Source of the DNA: an uncultured Oscillospiraceae bacterium
Lineage (GTDB): Bacteria > Bacillota > Clostridia > Oscillospirales > Oscillospiraceae
Reading direction: 5' to 3'
DNA length: 64,000 nt
Assembly (NCBI GenBank): GCA_947628805.1
Contig: CANRBG010000001.1
Span: 1-64,000 of the forward strand
Part shown: positions 48,731 through 56,890 of the stretch, one piece after another
Position numbering within the stretch: the first letter of the stretch is position 1
Layout of the letters: each line of letters starts with the position of its first letter
Program-made: the position numbers and the translations under genes
The notes under the pieces: model-generated
Seen by the model: the letters and a program-made list of their open reading frames with translations, nothing else
What the model was told of the DNA's origin: nothing
Database searches by the model: none

Positions 48731-49656
48731 TTTTTATAATAGTCCGGATAGACGGCCTGGGCCATCTGCTCCAGGGCTTTGACCACGTTCTGGTCGGGCA
48801 CGGAGGAGGCGTTGGTATCGATGGGATAGACCCGCTCCTCCGCCACGGCGGTCACCCCGGCCCAGCCGTCCCGGGACAGGATCTCCCCCACGGGATCGTC
48901 GATGTAGTTGACGCTGGTCAGGATCACATCCGGGTCCGCTGCCGCCACAGTCTCGGCCTCCACGGATAGCCAGCCCTCCTGGTCCGCCAGGATGTTCTCC
49001 GCGCCGATGAGGCCGAGCATCTCGTTCAAAAAGACCCCGTCACCGAAGCTGTACATATAGGGAGCGGCGGAGATCTCAAAGTAGACGCTCTTGCGATCCT
49101 CCTCCGGGATGGTCTCGCCGATGGCGGCGATGCGGTCGATGTCCGCCTGCATATGGTCGATGAGCTCCTGGCCGGCCTCGTTCTCGCCCAGCAGGGCGGC
49201 CACGAAAGCGATGTCATCCTCGATGCCCTGGAGACTGTCGCTGTCCGGCACGCAAGCCACGCAGGCACCCAGATCCACCAGAGGCTGGAAAGGGTCCTCC
49301 TGGTCGTAGAGGGACAGGTTGCTCACCAGCACCAGATCCGCCTCCAGACCCGCAAGCTGCTCCATGTCCGGGGCCACCATGTCAAAGACCGGCAGGTCCG
49401 GATCCATCCCCTCCAGAGCCGCGCTGTTGGTGTCGCAGGCCACGATCTGATCCCCATGGCCCAGGGCTGTCACCATCTCGGTGACCGAGGGGGCCAGGGT
49501 CACGATGGACTCGATCTTCTCCGGTGGTTCAATGGGCGCGCCGCTGCGGTCCTCCGTTGGGGGCGCGGGCGTGGGCGTCTTATCCGCCGCCAGGGCGGCG
49601 ACGTTAAGGCCCGGCAGCAGGGTCAGGGCCAGCAATAGTGAAACGATCTTCTTCAT
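48727..49656 (-). CDS. btuF: Corrinoid ABC transporter substrate-binding protein (BtuF-like)
   Basis: A 309-residue helical-backbone binding protein (Peripla_BP_2). The signal peptide MKKIVSLLLALTLLPGLNVAALA has a type I site before ADKT and no lipobox. The mature part begins with a Pro/Thr linker, then RIVTLAPS-like IVTLAPSVTEMVTALGHGDQIVA, YFEI and a C-terminal DQNVVKALEQMAQAVYP. ATG 49656 follows TTGGAGG. First gene of the operon behind a B12 riboswitch. Confidence 0.92.
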   Translation of the reverse strand: MKKIVSLLLALTLLPGLNVAALAADKTPTPAPPTEDRSGAPIEPPEKIESIVTLAPSVTEMVTALGHGDQIVACDTNSAALEGMDPDLPVFDMVAPDMEQLAGLEADLVLVSNLSLYDQEDPFQPLVDLGACVACVPDSDSLQGIEDDIAFVAALLGENEAGQELIDHMQADIDRIAAIGETIPEEDRKSVYFEISAAPYMYSFGDGVFLNEMLGLIGAENILADQEGWLSVEAETVAAADPDVILTSVNYIDDPVGEILSRDGWAGVTAVAEERVYPIDTNASSVPDQNVVKALEQMAQAVYPDYYKK

Positions 49657-49701
49657 GCTTTTTCCTCCAAGAGATGATTTTTTAGGTCTTTCCCGCCCCC
49701 G

Positions 49702-49731
49702 AAAAACAGAACACCTTTCCGGTTGGAAAGG
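49702..49731 (-). terminator. Riboswitch-controlled terminator
   Basis: Seven or more pairs, CCTTTCC-aacc-GGAAAGG on the minus strand, with a T5 tail (plus A-run 49702-49706), 45 bases before the btuF start codon. Confidence 0.8.
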
Positions 49732-49932
49732 CGTTTCATGCAAACTTTGGCGGCGTCGGGCAGTCCTGCTGACGCTGCCCGGCGCGGCGGCTCATGCACA
49801 AACCCATCCATCGTGGACCTGCACAGGACAGCTCAGCGATCCGGCTCAGCGTCGTTGGACGCATCACGGTGGCGGGACCGCGGGGGATTCGCACCCCACT
49901 TCTCTGACAGACGACTGCCCGTAACGTATTCT
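49702..49932 (-). promoter_or_regulatory. Cobalamin riboswitch with terminator, upstream of btuF
   Basis: On the minus strand the conserved core reads GGTGCGAATCCCCCGCGG then TCCCGCCACCGTGA (plus about 49861-49894). It is preceded by ATACGTTACGGGCAG (near plus 49913-49928) and closes with CAGGACTGCCCG (near plus 49756-49767), all typical of AdoCbl riboswitches. The expression platform is the stem CCTTTCC/GGAAAGG (49714-49731) followed by TGTTCTGTTTTT. With B12 bound it should stop btuFCD transcription. The gap 49657-50050 contains nothing else I recognise. Confidence 0.88.
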
Positions 49933-50050
49933 GTTTTCCGGGAACAGGGGGGGATATGCCGCGTCCCGCCGCGTCTGACGGCCGGGCGCGGGACCATTGT
50001 ATAGGCCCGGCGGGCCCCTTGTCAAGGGCCCGCCGGAGGAATATGTCATT

Positions 50051-50377
50051 TTACAAGAGCCGGATCAGCGCCATATAGATGGCGGTGCCGGACAGGATGC
50101 TGACCAGGGAGTTTTTCCGCCAGACCTGCAGCGCCACCACCGCCGCGGCGGCCAGAAGCTCCGGCGCGCCGTAGGGAGCGGCGGTCAGGACCGTGTCCTT
50201 CAGACAGTAGATCACCAGCATGCCGATGATGGCCTGGGGCAGCACGTCTCCCAGGTAGGATATGTACGCCGGCACCGGCCGGCCCTTGCGGAAAATGAGA
50301 AAAGGCAAAAACCGCAGCAGCATGGTCACCGCCGCCATGACGGCCACCAGCACCGCCGCGTGGGCGTTGGAGGTCAT
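50051..50377 (-). CDS. azlD: Branched-chain amino acid exporter small subunit AzlD
   Basis: A 108-residue protein with four membrane helices matching AzlD. It has the conserved TMLLRFLPFLIFRKGRPVPAYISYLGDVLPQAIIGMLVIYCL segment. It partners AzlC in exporting branched-chain amino acids in characterised homologues. ATG 50377 overlaps the azlC stop (ATGA); the longer open frame is an azlC shadow. Confidence 0.92.
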   Translation of the reverse strand: MTSNAHAAVLVAVMAAVTMLLRFLPFLIFRKGRPVPAYISYLGDVLPQAIIGMLVIYCLKDTVLTAAPYGAPELLAAAAVVALQVWRKNSLVSILSGTAIYMALIRLL

Positions 50378-51093
50378 TGTTCCGCCGCCCCCTTTCCGGC
50401 CCGGTCCAGCCGGGGCCGCAGGGCGGTCAGCGCCGCCGTGATCACCAGCATGGCGGGGATGAGAAAGCGATCCGGCCCGAAAATGAGCAGGCAGACAAGG
50501 GTCCCGAAAAGCCCCGCCAGGGCGGGGATGTGGTCTTTCGTGTCCAGCCACTGCTGGGTGAACGAGGCCACGAACAGCGCGGTCATGGAAAACTCCACCC
50601 CGGCGGTGCTGAAGGGCAGCGCCGCGCCCAGGATGCTGCCCAGCACGCAGCCAATCACCCAGTAGCACTGGTCGAAAGCCGACACCAGAAACCGGTACAG
50701 ATTGGGGTCCGCCCCCGCCGGGGCCGCGCCGTCGCACAGCAGGGAATAGGTCTCGTCGGTCAGGGCGAAGATCATGTAGGGTTTATACCGGCCCGCGTCC
50801 CGGTACCGGCCGATCATGGAGATGCTGTAAAAAAGATGCCGGGCGTTGACCATGAAGGTGGTCAGTATGGCGGTGACCACCGACGCGCCCCCGGCCAGCA
50901 GACCCACGCCCACGTACTGCATGCTCCCGGCGTAGATCAAAAGGCCCATGGCGAAGGACCACAGCACCCCATAGCCCGCGTCGTGGAGCAGTATGCCGAA
51001 GCCGATGCCCAGCACCACGTACCCGGCCATGACGGGGAGGGACTTGACAAAAGCCTGCCGCACCACAGAATTTGTATTTTTCTTTGTATCCAT
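50374..51093 (-). CDS. azlC: Branched-chain amino acid exporter large subunit AzlC
   Basis: A 239-residue membrane protein of the AzlC family. It has GYVVLGIGFGILLHDAGYG, SMQYVGVGLLAGG and the signature NARHLFYSISMIGRYRDAGRYKPYMIFALTDETYSL. It lacks a strong ribosome binding site, having only GGCGGGTG about 10 bases upstream. It lies 33 bases after the stop of the hydrogenase-like gene, so it may be read through from it. Confidence 0.94.
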   Translation of the reverse strand: MDTKKNTNSVVRQAFVKSLPVMAGYVVLGIGFGILLHDAGYGVLWSFAMGLLIYAGSMQYVGVGLLAGGASVVTAILTTFMVNARHLFYSISMIGRYRDAGRYKPYMIFALTDETYSLLCDGAAPAGADPNLYRFLVSAFDQCYWVIGCVLGSILGAALPFSTAGVEFSMTALFVASFTQQWLDTKDHIPALAGLFGTLVCLLIFGPDRFLIPAMLVITAALTALRPRLDRAGKGAAEQ

Positions 51094-51126
51094 TGCGAAT
51101 CTGTCACCCGCCGGCGGCCCGAGACG

Positions 51127-52575
51127 TCACCGGCCCATGGGGATCTTGTCGGCCCCCAGCATCTGCAGGTTCTCCAGCACGCCCCGACCGTCGGCCTGGG
51201 CGATCATGGCGTCCCGGGTCTTTTTGGCCTCGGCGATGGTCATGTTCTTGCTGGGGCCGCCCACGCAGCCGCCCTCGCAGACCATGCCCTCGATGAAGTC
51301 CTCAGGCAGCTTGCCGGCTTTCAGCAGCAGCAGGGCCTTTTTGCACTCCGCCGCGCCGGAGCACTTGACCACCTTGGGGTCTATGTCCTCGCCCATCTCT
51401 TTCAGGCACTGGAGCACCGCCGCGGCCACGCCGCCGCCGTTGCCGAACCGCTTGCCGAACACGCTGCTCTGCTGGACCGTGTTGGCCGCCGGCTCCAGCT
51501 CGATGTCCTTGCCGTACAGCAGCGACCGGGCTTCCCCGTAGGTCAGAACATAGTCCGCGTTGTCCTCCACCCCGTGGAGGTTCACCTCGCTCTTTTTGGC
51601 GATGCAGGGGCCGATGAACACCGTCACCGTCTCGGGATCCTTGGCTTTCAGATACCGGCTCACGCCGCACATGGGGGACACGGTCTGGGACATGTTTGCC
51701 GCCAGGGCGGGGTAGTGGAGGTTTATCATATTCACGAAAGCGGGGCAGCAGGAGGTGGTCATCTTCTTGCCCTCTTTGTATGCATCGGCCCACTCTTTGG
51801 CCTCGGCGGCGGCGGTCATGTCGCCCCCCAGGCCCACCTCCACCATGTCGACGAAGCCGGCCTTTTTCAAAGCCACACGCCAACTCTCCATGGTGATGTC
51901 GGGGCCGAACTGGCCCTCCGTGGCGGGGGCCAGCATGGCCACCACCTTTTTACCGGATTTGATGGCCCGGATCACATCCACCACGGCGGCCTTGGTGCCG
52001 ATGGCCCCGAAGGGGCAGTTGTGGATGCAGATGCCGCAGCGGATGCATTTCGACTCGTCGATCTTGCAGATGCCGTACTGATCATAGGTGATGGCGTCGG
52101 CGGGGCAGGCTTTCTTGCAGGGCCGCTCCAGGTGGGCGATGGCGTTGTAAGGGCAGGCCTGGGCGCACTTGCCGCACTCACGGCATTTGCTTGGGTCTAT
52201 GTAGGACCGGGTGGGGCCCATGGAGATGGCCCCGAACTGACAGGAATTCTGGCAGGCCTTGCCCATGCACTTGCGGCAGTTGTCCGTCACGATGTAGGAG
52301 GCGATGGGACACTCCTCGCAGGCCGCCTGGATCACCTGGACCATATTGTCCGAGTGCTGTCCCGATGGGCACAGCCCCTCCGCCAGACGGATGCGCTGGC
52401 GAATGATCTCCCGTTCTTTGTATACGCAGCAGCGGAACTGAGCCTGGGGGCCGGGGATCATCTGGTAGGGGATGGTGTCCCGGGCCTCGTCCAGCCTGTC
52501 CTCCCAGGCCAGCTTGCAGACCAGGCGCATGACCTCATGCTTTACCTGGGCGATGGCTTCGTCGTTGGTTACCAT
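51127..52575 (-). CDS. Monomeric [FeFe]-hydrogenase-like iron-sulfur protein
   Basis: A 482-residue cytoplasmic protein. Residues 85-190 hold [4Fe-4S] Cys sets (C100-C103-C108-C112, C131-C134-C137-C141, C177-C180-C183-C187, plus C153/C157). The H-cluster motifs follow: L1 TSCCPAF (274-280), L2 FIGPCIAKKSE (320-330), L3 EGMVCEGGCVGGP (429-441). All four Cys that would hold the H-cluster are kept, but L1 has Phe for the usual Trp and L2 has Gly-Pro-Cys for Met-Pro-Cys, as in divergent (group B or C type) enzymes. A hydrogen-producing, oxidising or sensing role is possible. Confidence 0.9.
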   Translation of the reverse strand: MVTNDEAIAQVKHEVMRLVCKLAWEDRLDEARDTIPYQMIPGPQAQFRCCVYKEREIIRQRIRLAEGLCPSGQHSDNMVQVIQAACEECPIASYIVTDNCRKCMGKACQNSCQFGAISMGPTRSYIDPSKCRECGKCAQACPYNAIAHLERPCKKACPADAITYDQYGICKIDESKCIRCGICIHNCPFGAIGTKAAVVDVIRAIKSGKKVVAMLAPATEGQFGPDITMESWRVALKKAGFVDMVEVGLGGDMTAAAEAKEWADAYKEGKKMTTSCCPAFVNMINLHYPALAANMSQTVSPMCGVSRYLKAKDPETVTVFIGPCIAKKSEVNLHGVEDNADYVLTYGEARSLLYGKDIELEPAANTVQQSSVFGKRFGNGGGVAAAVLQCLKEMGEDIDPKVVKCSGAAECKKALLLLKAGKLPEDFIEGMVCEGGCVGGPSKNMTIAEAKKTRDAMIAQADGRGVLENLQMLGADKIPMGR

Positions 52576-52694
52576 ATCGTTCCTCCTCGCGGGATCGCGT
52601 TATATCTTTATCATACTCGCTCGCTTTGTGACAATATTATATATGCCTCGGCGGGAAAATGCAAAAAAACTTTCTGCCAGGTTTCCAGGATGTA

Positions 52695-52724
52695 AAAGAC
52701 CACGGCCTCACAGGCCGCGGTCTT
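52695..52724 (-). terminator. Terminator of the opp operon
   Basis: AAGACC-CGGCCT pairs with AGGCCG-GGTCTT with a CAC loop; on the minus strand the stem ends in TTTTAC. It lies between oppF and the hydrogenase-like gene. The remaining gap (52576-52694) holds A/T-rich sequence that should contain the hydrogenase promoter, but several -10-like boxes compete. Confidence 0.75.
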
Positions 52725-52737
52725 CTATGTGCGCGCT

Positions 52738-53670
52738 TTATTTCCAGGCGTCGAATTCCGGATCGGTACACTTGACGTAGTGGGTGCCCTCTAAGAGGTG
52801 ATAGGTCCCCGCGTTGTAGTCGATGCCGGAGGTCTTGTAGTCGTAGCTCATGGCCACCCGCCGCTTCTCCACCGCCGGGTTGGGGGCCGGGATGGCCGAC
52901 AGCAGGCTCTTGGTGTAGGGGTGGACCGGGTGGGCGAAGATCTCGTCCGTGGTGCCGGTCTCCAAAAGGTGCCCCAGGTGCAGCACCCCGATCCGGTCGG
53001 AGATGTATTTGACCATGGAGAGGTCGTGGGCGATGAACAGGTACGCCGTGCCGGTCTCCTCCTGGATGTCCTTCATCAGATTCACCACCTGGGCCTGGAT
53101 GGACACGTCCAGGGCCGAGATGCACTCGTCGGCGATGATCAGCTTGGGGTTCATGATCAGGGCCCGGGCGATACCCACCCGCTGGCGCTGGCCGCCGGAG
53201 AACTGGTGGGGGTAGCGGCTGGCGTGCTCCGGGGCCAGGCCCACCTTTTCCAGGATGGCCCGGACCCGGTCCCGTTTCTCTGCGGCGCTGGAGCACATGT
53301 GGTGGATGTCCAGCCCCTCGCCGATGATGTCCTCCACCTTTTTGCGGGGGTTCAGCGACGCCATGGGGTCCTGGAAGATCATCTGCATCTGGGTCCGCAG
53401 GGCTTTCTGGTCCGACGCCTTCATCCTGCCGGAGATGTCCATGCCGTTGAAGCGGATGGAGCCGGCGGTGGGGTCGTACAGCCGGATCACGCTCCGGCCG
53501 ATGGTGGATTTGCCGGACCCGGACTCGCCCACCAGGCCGTAGGTCTCCCCGGGATAGATCTCGAAGTCCACGTCGTCCACGGCCTTGACCGTGAAAGTAT
53601 GACTGACCTTGAAGTACTGCTTCAGGCCCGTCACCTTCAGGAGGGGCGACCCGTTATAATTCACTGCCAT
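52738..53670 (-). CDS. oppF: Peptide ABC transporter ATP-binding protein (OppF type)
   Basis: A 310-residue ATPase with Walker [10 protein letters not shown], signature FSGGQRQRVGIARAL and Walker B IIADECISALDVS. The residue after the catalytic DE is Cys, where most relatives have Pro, a mild oddity. The C-terminal oligopeptide-transporter extension is present (GTTDEIFAHPVHPYTKSLLSAIPAPNP). It overlaps oppD by 17 bases. It pairs with OppD to power import. Confidence 0.95.
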   Translation of the reverse strand: MAVNYNGSPLLKVTGLKQYFKVSHTFTVKAVDDVDFEIYPGETYGLVGESGSGKSTIGRSVIRLYDPTAGSIRFNGMDISGRMKASDQKALRTQMQMIFQDPMASLNPRKKVEDIIGEGLDIHHMCSSAAEKRDRVRAILEKVGLAPEHASRYPHQFSGGQRQRVGIARALIMNPKLIIADECISALDVSIQAQVVNLMKDIQEETGTAYLFIAHDLSMVKYISDRIGVLHLGHLLETGTTDEIFAHPVHPYTKSLLSAIPAPNPAVEKRRVAMSYDYKTSGIDYNAGTYHLLEGTHYVKCTDPEFDAWK

Positions 53671-54745
53671 GCTTTGCCGCCTCCTCTTTCATGCGCTCGA
53701 TGCGGGCTTTCAGCTCCGCCGGCATCTCCACCTTGGGGGCCCGGGGGTCCAAAAGCCAGCTGGCAACATAGTGGTCCTCGGTGATCTTGAACATGGGCGG
53801 CTCCGCCTTGTCGTCCACCACCAGCGCGTACCGGTTCCGGGGCGAAAAGGCGTCGCCGGGCTTTTCATACAGCAGGTTGGGGGGCGAGCCGGGGATGGTG
53901 TAAAGCCGCTCGTCCGCTGTGTCCAGATCCGGCATGGCCGACAGCAGACCCCAGGTGTAGGGGTGGCGGGGGTCGTAGAAGATCTCGTCCACCGTGCCCT
54001 TTTCCACGATCTTGCCCGCGTACATCACGTTCACGTAGTCCGCCACCTTGGCCACCACGCCCAGATCGTGGGTGATGTAGATGACGGAGATGCCCCGCTC
54101 TTTTTGGAGCCGGCGGATCAGCTCGATGATCTTGGCCTGGATGGTCACGTCCAGGGCCGTGGTGGGCTCGTCACAGATCAGCAGGTCCGGGTCGCAGCTC
54201 AGGGCGATGGCGATCACCACCCGCTGGCGCATGCCGCCGGACAGCTGGTGGGGGTAGTTTTTCATCCGCTTTTCCGGATCGTCTATGCCCACCTCCCGCA
54301 GCAGCTGCACCGCCTTGGCGTAGGCCTCCGTCTTGGGGGTCTTGAAGTGCCAGATCATGCCCTCCATGATCTGCTTGCCGATGCTCATGGTGGGGTTGAG
54401 ACTGGTCATGGGGTCCTGGAACACCATGGCGATGCGCTTGCCGTTGATGTGGTCCCGGATCCATTTTTTCGGCTGGGTCAGGATGTCCACCGTGGCGGGA
54501 GAGCCGTCGGCGTGGTGGTAGCTGAACTGGATGGTCCCCCGGTTCACCGTGGCGTTGGAGGCCAGGATGCCCATGGCCGCCTTCATGGTGACGGACTTGC
54601 CGGAGCCGGACTCGCCCACGATGGCGACCGTCTCGCCGGTGAACAGGTCGATATCCACCCCCCGGATGGCGTGGACCACGCCCGCCGTGGTCTTGAAGGA
54701 GATGTCCAGGTCTTTTATGTCGAGTATCTTTTCTTTGTCAGACAT
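53654..54745 (-). CDS. oppD: Peptide ABC transporter ATP-binding protein (OppD type)
   Basis: A 363-residue ATPase with Walker [14 protein letters not shown], signature [15 protein letters not shown], Walker [15 protein letters not shown], the switch His in [14 protein letters not shown] and the C-terminal oligo_HPY region ([17 protein letters not shown]) followed by a Cys-free tail. The tail is a little longer than usual, with a charged helical end. Start ATG at 54745, nine bases after oppC. Confidence 0.95.
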   Translation of the reverse strand: MSDKEKILDIKDLDISFKTTAGVVHAIRGVDIDLFTGETVAIVGESGSGKSVTMKAAMGILASNATVNRGTIQFSYHHADGSPATVDILTQPKKWIRDHINGKRIAMVFQDPMTSLNPTMSIGKQIMEGMIWHFKTPKTEAYAKAVQLLREVGIDDPEKRMKNYPHQLSGGMRQRVVIAIALSCDPDLLICDEPTTALDVTIQAKIIELIRRLQKERGISVIYITHDLGVVAKVADYVNVMYAGKIVEKGTVDEIFYDPRHPYTWGLLSAMPDLDTADERLYTIPGSPPNLLYEKPGDAFSPRNRYALVVDDKAEPPMFKITEDHYVASWLLDPRAPKVEMPAELKARIERMKEEAAKHGSEL

Positions 54746-54754
54746 CGGAACACC

Positions 54755-55819
54755 TCACATTTCCTTCATCTTGGGGTCCAGCGCCTCCCGAAGCCCGTCT
54801 GCCACCAGGTTGAAGCTGAACATCAGCAGCGCCATGGCGATCACAGGGGGGATGATCTGGTAGGGGTGGGTGGTAAAGGCGTTGAAGCCCTCGGAGATCA
54901 GCGAGCCCAGGGAGCACCGGGGCACCGGGATGCCCAGGCCCACGAAGCTCAAAAACGCCTCCGTGAAGATGGCGGTGGGGATGGAGAACATCACCTGAGT
55001 GATGATGGGTCCGATGATATTGGGCAGGACCTCCCGGAAGATGATGAAGAACTTGCCCGCGCCCAGGGTCCGGGAGGCCAGCACGAATTCCTGCTCCTTG
55101 AGCTTGAGCATCTCCGCCCGGGCGATGCGGCTCATGCCCACCCACTCGGTGAGCATCAGTGCGAAGATGATGGTCAGCATGCCGGGCTCCAGCACCAGCA
55201 GCAGCAGCGTCACGATCACCAGCCGGGGGATGCCGTTCATGATCTCCAGAAACCGCTGCATCACCATGTCCACCCGGCCGCCGAAGTAGCCGGAGATCAG
55301 GCCGTAGCTCATGCCGATGATCATGTCGATCAACGCCGCCGCCGCGGCGATGATCAGGCTCACCCGGGCGCCGGACCAGGTCCGGGTCCAGATGTCCCGG
55401 CCAAAGTTGTCGCTGCCGAACCAGTAATACACGTCGGTCAGGTCTTTTTCGATGTAGTTGTTGACGGTCTTGTTGCCGGAGGTGGTGTGCATGGTCTCGG
55501 AGCCGTCGAAAATGCCGTAATTCTCCAGCCCCTGCACCCGGGGAGCCAGGTTTTTCTGGGTCAGCTGCTGGCCGTCGTAGGTGTAGGCATTCATGCCGGG
55601 GCCCACGATGGACATGAGGGTGATGATGATAATGAGGGCCAGACCCAGCACCGCGCTCTTTTTGCGGAAAAACCGCACCAGCACATCTTTCCAGAAGCTC
55701 TGGGAGGCAAAGTTGGTATCCAGCATCAGCGCGTCGTCGGCGTTTTTCAGCACGAAATCGGCGTCGGTGGGGACATAGGCGGTCTCGGCGGCCGCCAGAA
55801 CGGGCTGTTTCTTTGCCAT
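54755..55819 (-). CDS. oppC: Peptide ABC transporter permease (OppC type)
   Basis: A 354-residue permease with an N-terminal OppC_N helix and five further helices. A large extracellular insert of about 90 residues follows the first helix (GPGMNAYTYDGQQLTQKNLAPRVQGLENYGIFDGS). The EAA-type loop is ARAEMLKLKEQEFVLASRTLGAGKFFIIFREVLPN. It forms the channel with OppB. The one-base gap to oppB implies coupled translation. Confidence 0.95.
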   Translation of the reverse strand: MAKKQPVLAAAETAYVPTDADFVLKNADDALMLDTNFASQSFWKDVLVRFFRKKSAVLGLALIIIITLMSIVGPGMNAYTYDGQQLTQKNLAPRVQGLENYGIFDGSETMHTTSGNKTVNNYIEKDLTDVYYWFGSDNFGRDIWTRTWSGARVSLIIAAAAALIDMIIGMSYGLISGYFGGRVDMVMQRFLEIMNGIPRLVIVTLLLLVLEPGMLTIIFALMLTEWVGMSRIARAEMLKLKEQEFVLASRTLGAGKFFIIFREVLPNIIGPIITQVMFSIPTAIFTEAFLSFVGLGIPVPRCSLGSLISEGFNAFTTHPYQIIPPVIAMALLMFSFNLVADGLREALDPKMKEM

Positions 55820-55820
55820 A

Positions 55821-56756
55821 TCAGTCGCCCTCCTTTGCCAGCCGGATGCGGGGATCGATGACGCCGTAGAGGATATCCACCACCAGCATGATGCCGATAT
55901 ACATGGCGGAGTAGATGAAGCTCAGGGAGATGACCACGTTGTAGTCGTTGGATTGGATGGCGTTGACCAGCAAACTGCCCACGCCGGGGATGGCGAAGAT
56001 CTTCTCCACCACCAGCGAGCCGGTCATCAGATCCACGATCAGCGGCGCCAGCACGGTGATGATGGGGATCAGGGCGTTTCTGAGGGCGTGGCGGAAGATC
56101 AGCGCCGGGCCGGACACGCCCTTGCTCTCGGCCAGGAGCATGTAGTCGCTGTCCAGCACCTCCAGCATCTCGGTCCGGGTGAACCGGGCGATGGAGGCCA
56201 TGGTGAACATGGAAAGGGCGATGCTGGGCAGTACGCTGGACTGGGTAGCCAGCTGGGTGTTGTACAGCATGGGGAACCACTGCAGCCGGAACCCCAGCGC
56301 GTAGCTCAAGGCCAGGGCAAACACATAAGAGGGCACCGATACGCCGATAACGGATATGACCGTGGCCAGGGTGTCCCAGAAAGTGTCGTGCTTCAGCGCG
56401 GCGATCAGCCCCAGGATCAGCCCCATCACCGCTCCCAGGGCCACCGCCGCGCCGCCTATGTAGATGGAGGTGGGCAGACGGGTCTGGATCAGCTGGGAGA
56501 TGGGGGTGTTCTTGGAGATGTTGTAGCTGACGCCGTAATCGCCCCGGAGCATGTTGCTCACGTAACGGAAAAACTGCACCAGCACCGGCTGGTCCAGGCC
56601 GTATTTGGCATAGAGCGCGGCACGCTGGTCGTCGTTGAGCTTTTCATCGTTGAAGGGCGAGCCGGGCATGAGCTGCATCAGGATGAACAGCACCAGCAGT
56701 ATCGCCAGCAGCGTGAACAGCGACGTGAAAAGCCGTTTGAGCGTGTATTTTTTCAC
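55821..56756 (-). CDS. oppB: Peptide ABC transporter permease (OppB type)
   Basis: A 311-residue permease with six helices. It has the family opening KRLFTSLFTLLAILLVLFILMQLMPGSPF, GLDQPVLVQFFRYVSNMLRGDYGVSY, and the loop TRTEMLEVLDSDYMLLAESKGVSGPALIFRHALRNALIP. The start is GTG 56756, with GGAGG at the proper distance; the longer open frame runs through the upstream hairpins. It forms the channel with OppC. Confidence 0.95.
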   Translation of the reverse strand: MKKYTLKRLFTSLFTLLAILLVLFILMQLMPGSPFNDEKLNDDQRAALYAKYGLDQPVLVQFFRYVSNMLRGDYGVSYNISKNTPISQLIQTRLPTSIYIGGAAVALGAVMGLILGLIAALKHDTFWDTLATVISVIGVSVPSYVFALALSYALGFRLQWFPMLYNTQLATQSSVLPSIALSMFTMASIARFTRTEMLEVLDSDYMLLAESKGVSGPALIFRHALRNALIPIITVLAPLIVDLMTGSLVVEKIFAIPGVGSLLVNAIQSNDYNVVISLSFIYSAMYIGIMLVVDILYGVIDPRIRLAKEGD

Positions 56757-56777
56757 GGTTGCCTCCTTTTGGTTCGT

Positions 56778-56816
56778 CTGAACAGTGGCAACACAGGTCC
56801 CGTTGCCACTGTTCAG
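56778..56816. repeat. 15-base perfect inverted repeat between oppA and oppB
   Basis: CTGAACAGTGGCAAC (56778-56792) and its exact complement (56802-56816) enclose nine bases. No T-run follows, so it is not a standard terminator. It lies between the oppA attenuator and the oppB ribosome binding site. Confidence 0.7.
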
Positions 56817-56833
56817 GCAAGCCTTTATGAAAA

Positions 56834-56865
56834 GGCCGCGCCAAAGTTTGCGCTTCGGCGCGGCC
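56834..56865 (-). terminator. Partial terminator after oppA
   Basis: GGCCGCGCC pairs with GGCGCGGCC (nine perfect pairs, 14-base loop); on the minus strand TTTTCATAAAG follows. It lies 26 bases after the oppA stop and should lower expression of oppBCDF relative to oppA. Confidence 0.65.
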
Positions 56866-56890
56866 GGACTTACATGCTGTGAGCGGAAGC

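Noticed and set aside
52625..52634. Rex-type redox operator (TTTGTGACAA) before the hydrogenase-like gene
   Set aside because: Only one half-site is seen; the partner half at the right spacing is missing.
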